Assembly: GCF_004522235.1 (NCBI RefSeq)
Contig: NZ_SDLT01000056.1
Span: 1 to 42,656 of the forward strand
Reading direction: 5' to 3'
Origin: Amycolatopsis nivea
GTDB taxonomy: Bacteria > Actinomycetota > Actinomycetes > Mycobacteriales > Pseudonocardiaceae
DNA: 42,656 nucleotides
Positions 40,382 through 42,656 of the stretch are shown here, one piece after another. Below the pieces are notes generated by a model. The model did not search any database. It was not told the origin of the DNA and saw nothing but the letters and a program-made list of their open reading frames with translations. Every line of letters begins with the position of its first letter. Position 1 is the first letter of the stretch. Position numbers and translations under genes: made by a program.

Positions 40382-41002
40382 GTGCCGATCGAGATCCCCG
40401 CCGCGGTCCGGACCGCACTCGCCCTGGTCGACGCCGACGGCCTCGACAAGCTGACCGTGCGCCGCCTCGCCACCGAACTCGGCGTCAAAGCACCCGCGTT
40501 GTACTGGCATTTCAGCAGCAAACGAGCCTTGCTCGACCACCTCGCCGACACCCTCGTCGCCCCAGTCCTGGACGACCTCCCGCCGCTCGACACCCCGTGG
40601 CTGCCCTGGCTGGAACAAGCCGGAACCGCCCTGCACACCGCACTCCTAGACCATCGAGACGGCGCACGCATCGCACTCGGCGCAGACCTCCGGACCGCCC
40701 GCTCACTGGGCGAATTCGCCGAGCGAGCCGTCGACGTACTGCACCGCGCCGGGTTCCCGCTCGCCGACGCGACCCGCTGCGCCGGGGTGTACGTGCATTT
40801 CATTCTCGGCCGCGCCGTCGAGGACCAGACCTGGCCGGACGATCTGGAGGCGACCCTCGAAAGCATCCCGTTTCCGCTGATGGCCGCGGGATTGCGGGAA
40901 CGACAGGCAGCCGGAAGCACCGTCGAGCACGACTTCGGCTACGCACTCGGCATCCTGCTAGCCGGTTTAGCAGCGACACTTAAAGGTGCAATGACTCACT
41001 AA
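40382..41002 (+). CDS. TetR regulator, tetracycline-repressor type
   Basis: 206 residues. The DNA-binding helices GLDKLTVRRLATELGVKAPALYWHFSSKRALLDHLAD (20-55) strongly recall TetR of the tet operons (LTTRKLA, LGV, LYWH, KRALLD). The C-terminal domain is also TetR_C-like (DGARIALGADLRT, VYVHFILGRAVEDQ). GTG 40382 follows AGGAGG. It lies between two flavin monooxygenases, and the paired operators suggest it represses them until a polycyclic drug or polyketide binds. Confidence 0.85.
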   Translation: MPIEIPAAVRTALALVDADGLDKLTVRRLATELGVKAPALYWHFSSKRALLDHLADTLVAPVLDDLPPLDTPWLPWLEQAGTALHTALLDHRDGARIALGADLRTARSLGEFAERAVDVLHRAGFPLADATRCAGVYVHFILGRAVEDQTWPDDLEATLESIPFPLMAAGLRERQAAGSTVEHDFGYALGILLAGLAATLKGAMTH

Positions 41003-41011
41003 GTTGTACTG

Positions 41012-41041
41012 TTGCACTTTTTGCATGGTTACACCTATGCT
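41012..41041 (+). promoter_or_regulatory. Sigma70-like promoter of TetX-like gene
   Basis: TTGCAC (41012-41017), 18-bp spacer, TATGCT (41036-41041), placed 36 bp before the ATG. The spacer region is AT-rich for this genome. It allows expression separate from the tetR-like gene, whose stop is 9 bp upstream. Confidence 0.45.
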
Positions 41042-41077
41042 CGATGCCAGACCACACCGGCACGAGAGGGGAAGACC

Positions 41078-42280
41078 ATGAACGAGACACCGCGCACCGC
41101 CATCGTCGGCGGCGGCCCGGGCGGACTGCTCGCCGCGCACGTCCTGCACGGCCACGGCATCGCCGCGACTGTGTACGACGCCGACACCGCCGTGGACTCA
41201 CGAGATCCCGGCGGCACGCTCGACCTGCACGCCGACAGCGGCCAGATCGCCCTGGAAGACGCCGGACTGCTGTCCGCCTTCCACGAGCTGGCTCGCGTCG
41301 AAGGCCAAGCCATGACCAGACGCGACCACCACGGAACCCTGCTGAAGGAGTTCACCCCCGCCGACGACGACACCGCCGCCCCGGAAATCGACCGCGGCCA
41401 GCTGCGCACGATGCTGTACGAGCGGCTCGCACCCGGCACCGTCCACTGGGGACACAAACTCACCGACCTGACCACCGAAAACGGCGTCCACCGCTTGCAC
41501 TTCGCCAACGGCTCCACAGTGGACGCCGACGTCGTAGTCGGCGCGGACGGCACCTGGTCAAAGGTGCGCCGCCGACTCACCGACGCTCAACCGGAATACC
41601 TCGGAGTGTCCTTTTTGGACGCCCGATTCGACGACGTCGAAACCCGGCACCCGGAAATCGCCGCCTTGGTAGGCAACGGACAACTGTTCACCGCCGACGG
41701 CGCCGGCCGCGCAGTGATCGTGCAGCGCAACAGCAACGGCGTGATCCGCGGCTACGTGGCTTTCCGCGCCGAAGAGGACTGGGCCGCACGGGAAGGCGTC
41801 GACCTGACTGACCGCACCTCGGTCCGCGAGTACCTGCTGCGCGAATTCCGCGGCTGGGGCTCGAAGGTGCTCCCGCTGCTGACCGACAACGACGGCGATT
41901 ACGTGGCACGCGCGTTCACTGCGCTGCCCGCTCCCCTGACGTGGGAACGCGTCCCCGGCATCACCGCAATCGGCGACGCCGCACACGCAATGGCCCCGTT
42001 CGGCGGGCACGGCGCGAACCTGGCCCTGCTCGACGGTGCGGAATTGGCGAACGCATTGCACGAGGAGCCGGACGTCGAAGCCGCGTTGACCCGCTACGAG
42101 ACCGCGATGTTCGCCCGGACCGGTCACCTCGCCGCCTCCGCGAACGCCGCGCTGCGAGGCTTCTTCGCCGACCAGCCGGAGGGTGGCGCGCAGGACGTTC
42201 CGGATCGGGAGGAAGAACTCCGCGCTTACGAGGCGCGGGCTGCTGAGTACCGCGCTTCACGCACGCACGCCGCTCGCTAG
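41078..42280 (+). CDS. TetX-like FAD-dependent monooxygenase
   Basis: 400 residues. GGGPGG (10-15) binds FAD. GGTLDLHADSGQIALEDAGLL and PEIDRGQLRTMLYERL...GTVHWGHKL run parallel to the corresponding stretches of TetX as I recall them. GDAAHAMAPFGGHGANLALLDG closes the flavin site. TetX hydroxylates and inactivates tetracyclines; here the stretch facing the drug (GVIRGYVAF) differs from TetX (LHFGISF), including its His, so another polycyclic substrate is possible. GAGGGGAAG precedes ATG 41078. Same orientation as the tetR-like gene, 75 bp after it. Confidence 0.85.
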   Translation: MNETPRTAIVGGGPGGLLAAHVLHGHGIAATVYDADTAVDSRDPGGTLDLHADSGQIALEDAGLLSAFHELARVEGQAMTRRDHHGTLLKEFTPADDDTAAPEIDRGQLRTMLYERLAPGTVHWGHKLTDLTTENGVHRLHFANGSTVDADVVVGADGTWSKVRRRLTDAQPEYLGVSFLDARFDDVETRHPEIAALVGNGQLFTADGAGRAVIVQRNSNGVIRGYVAFRAEEDWAAREGVDLTDRTSVREYLLREFRGWGSKVLPLLTDNDGDYVARAFTALPAPLTWERVPGITAIGDAAHAMAPFGGHGANLALLDGAELANALHEEPDVEAALTRYETAMFARTGHLAASANAALRGFFADQPEGGAQDVPDREEELRAYEARAAEYRASRTHAAR

Positions 42281-42308
42281 CCCCGCTCCCCTGCTACGGA
42301 GTTTCCTG

Positions 42309-42540
42309 CCGCTGGCCGCCAGTACGGAACTCTCCACCGCTGAACACTCGCCGCGCGACTCCCCGCCGCTGGCTGCCAGCCACGGAACTCCCCACCGCTG
42401 AGCACCCGCCACACAGCTCCCCGCCGCTGGCCGCCAGTCACGGAACTCCCCACCGCCGAACACCCGCCGCGCAACTCCCCCGCCACTGAACGCCAGCCGC
42501 GGAACTCGCCGCCGCCAAACGCCAGACACGACACGCCTCC
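42309..42540. repeat. Minisatellite, about four copies of a 58-bp unit
   Basis: Units begin at 42309, 42366, 42424 and 42483 (57, 58, 59 and about 58 bp). The conserved core is ACGGAACTC followed by CCACCGC, after CCGCTGGCCGCCAG. The last copy is the most diverged. Because the period is not a multiple of three, the long minus-strand frame through it is not credible as a gene. The 376-bp gap 42281-42656 otherwise holds only the hairpin repeat at 42583. Confidence 0.7.
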
Positions 42541-42582
42541 GCCGCCGAACGCCCCGCCTCGGAACGCCCCGCGCCAAACGCC

Positions 42583-42615
42583 GTGAGGGGACCCCTCAGG
42601 GAATCTGATTCCCTG
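42583..42615. repeat. Second copy of dispersed hairpin repeat
   Basis: GTGAGGGGACCCCTC followed by CAGGGAATC-T-GATTCCCTG (perfect 9-bp arms, 42597-42615). Shares GTGAGGGGA, CCCTCA and CTGATTCCC, in the same order and spacing, with the element at 26486. Either a terminator family or a small palindromic repeat element. Confidence 0.6.
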
Positions 42616-42656
42616 TGAACTGCGCCCCGGAAGTTGGACTGGGAATCCAGTTCCAG

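Noticed and set aside
42309..42540. CRISPR array
   Set aside because: Units are wholly similar along their length with no conserved-repeat/variable-spacer pattern and no cas genes nearby.
42257..42577. Minus-strand 106-codon frame through the terminal repeat
   Set aside because: It translates a 58-bp tandem repeat whose period is not divisible by three; repeats appear in shifting frames.

Overview
The window is a contiguous stretch of a high-G+C actinomycete chromosome. Dense genes, frequent GTG starts, a strong third-position G/C bias, an IdeR-type iron box and a recurrent intergenic GTCCACTGTGGAC motif suggest a Pseudonocardiaceae member such as Amycolatopsis. The genus is an inference from sequence style, not a database match. 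I saw no rRNA, tRNA, CRISPR array, transposase or integrase.

Layout. 1-1888: tandem family of three related lipoprotein genes (5'-truncated by the window edge, internally deleted remnant, complete). 1929-4943: Asp/Glu-racemase-fold protein, VOC protein, MarR regulator, Pro/Gln-rich membrane protein, LexA. 4988-11792: Bcr/CflA-type exporter with an RBS-masking inverted repeat, a large secreted GH92 mannosidase, cupin, secreted M15-like peptidase, LLM flavin oxidoreductase. 11846-15065: a lower-G+C island carrying a two-gene operon (DUF262 protein plus AAA ATPase with a TOPRIM-like C-terminus), flanked on both sides by pieces of a second, broken LLM oxidoreductase gene. This is the best candidate for an undescribed, probably defence-related, system. 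15241-19337: two quinone-oxidoreductase-like genes, an SDR and two TetR regulators with clear operators. 19676-26260: DoxX, then a LacI repressor divergent from a four-gene catabolic operon (NCS1 transporter, C45-type acyltransferase/hydrolase, metal amidohydrolase, LLM oxidoreductase) with two matching operators. 26631-28444: MFS exporter and MarR operon with operator. 28981-31060: two secreted peptidases. 31210-34755: NAD kinase, alditol oxidase, and a MocR-type regulator lacking its PLP lysine. 34943-38910: iron-siderophore uptake operon behind an iron box that abuts the first start codon. 38907-42280: a tetracycline-type TetR regulator between two flavin monooxygenases, one TetX-like. 42309-42615: a 58-bp minisatellite and a dispersed hairpin repeat.

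Functionally this is an accessory region of small regulator-enzyme or regulator-exporter modules, each with its own palindromic operator, plus secreted hydrolases and iron uptake. Convergent neighbours often overlap by 4-17 bp. Positions and motif counts were made by eye; family assignments rest on recognised motifs, not searches.
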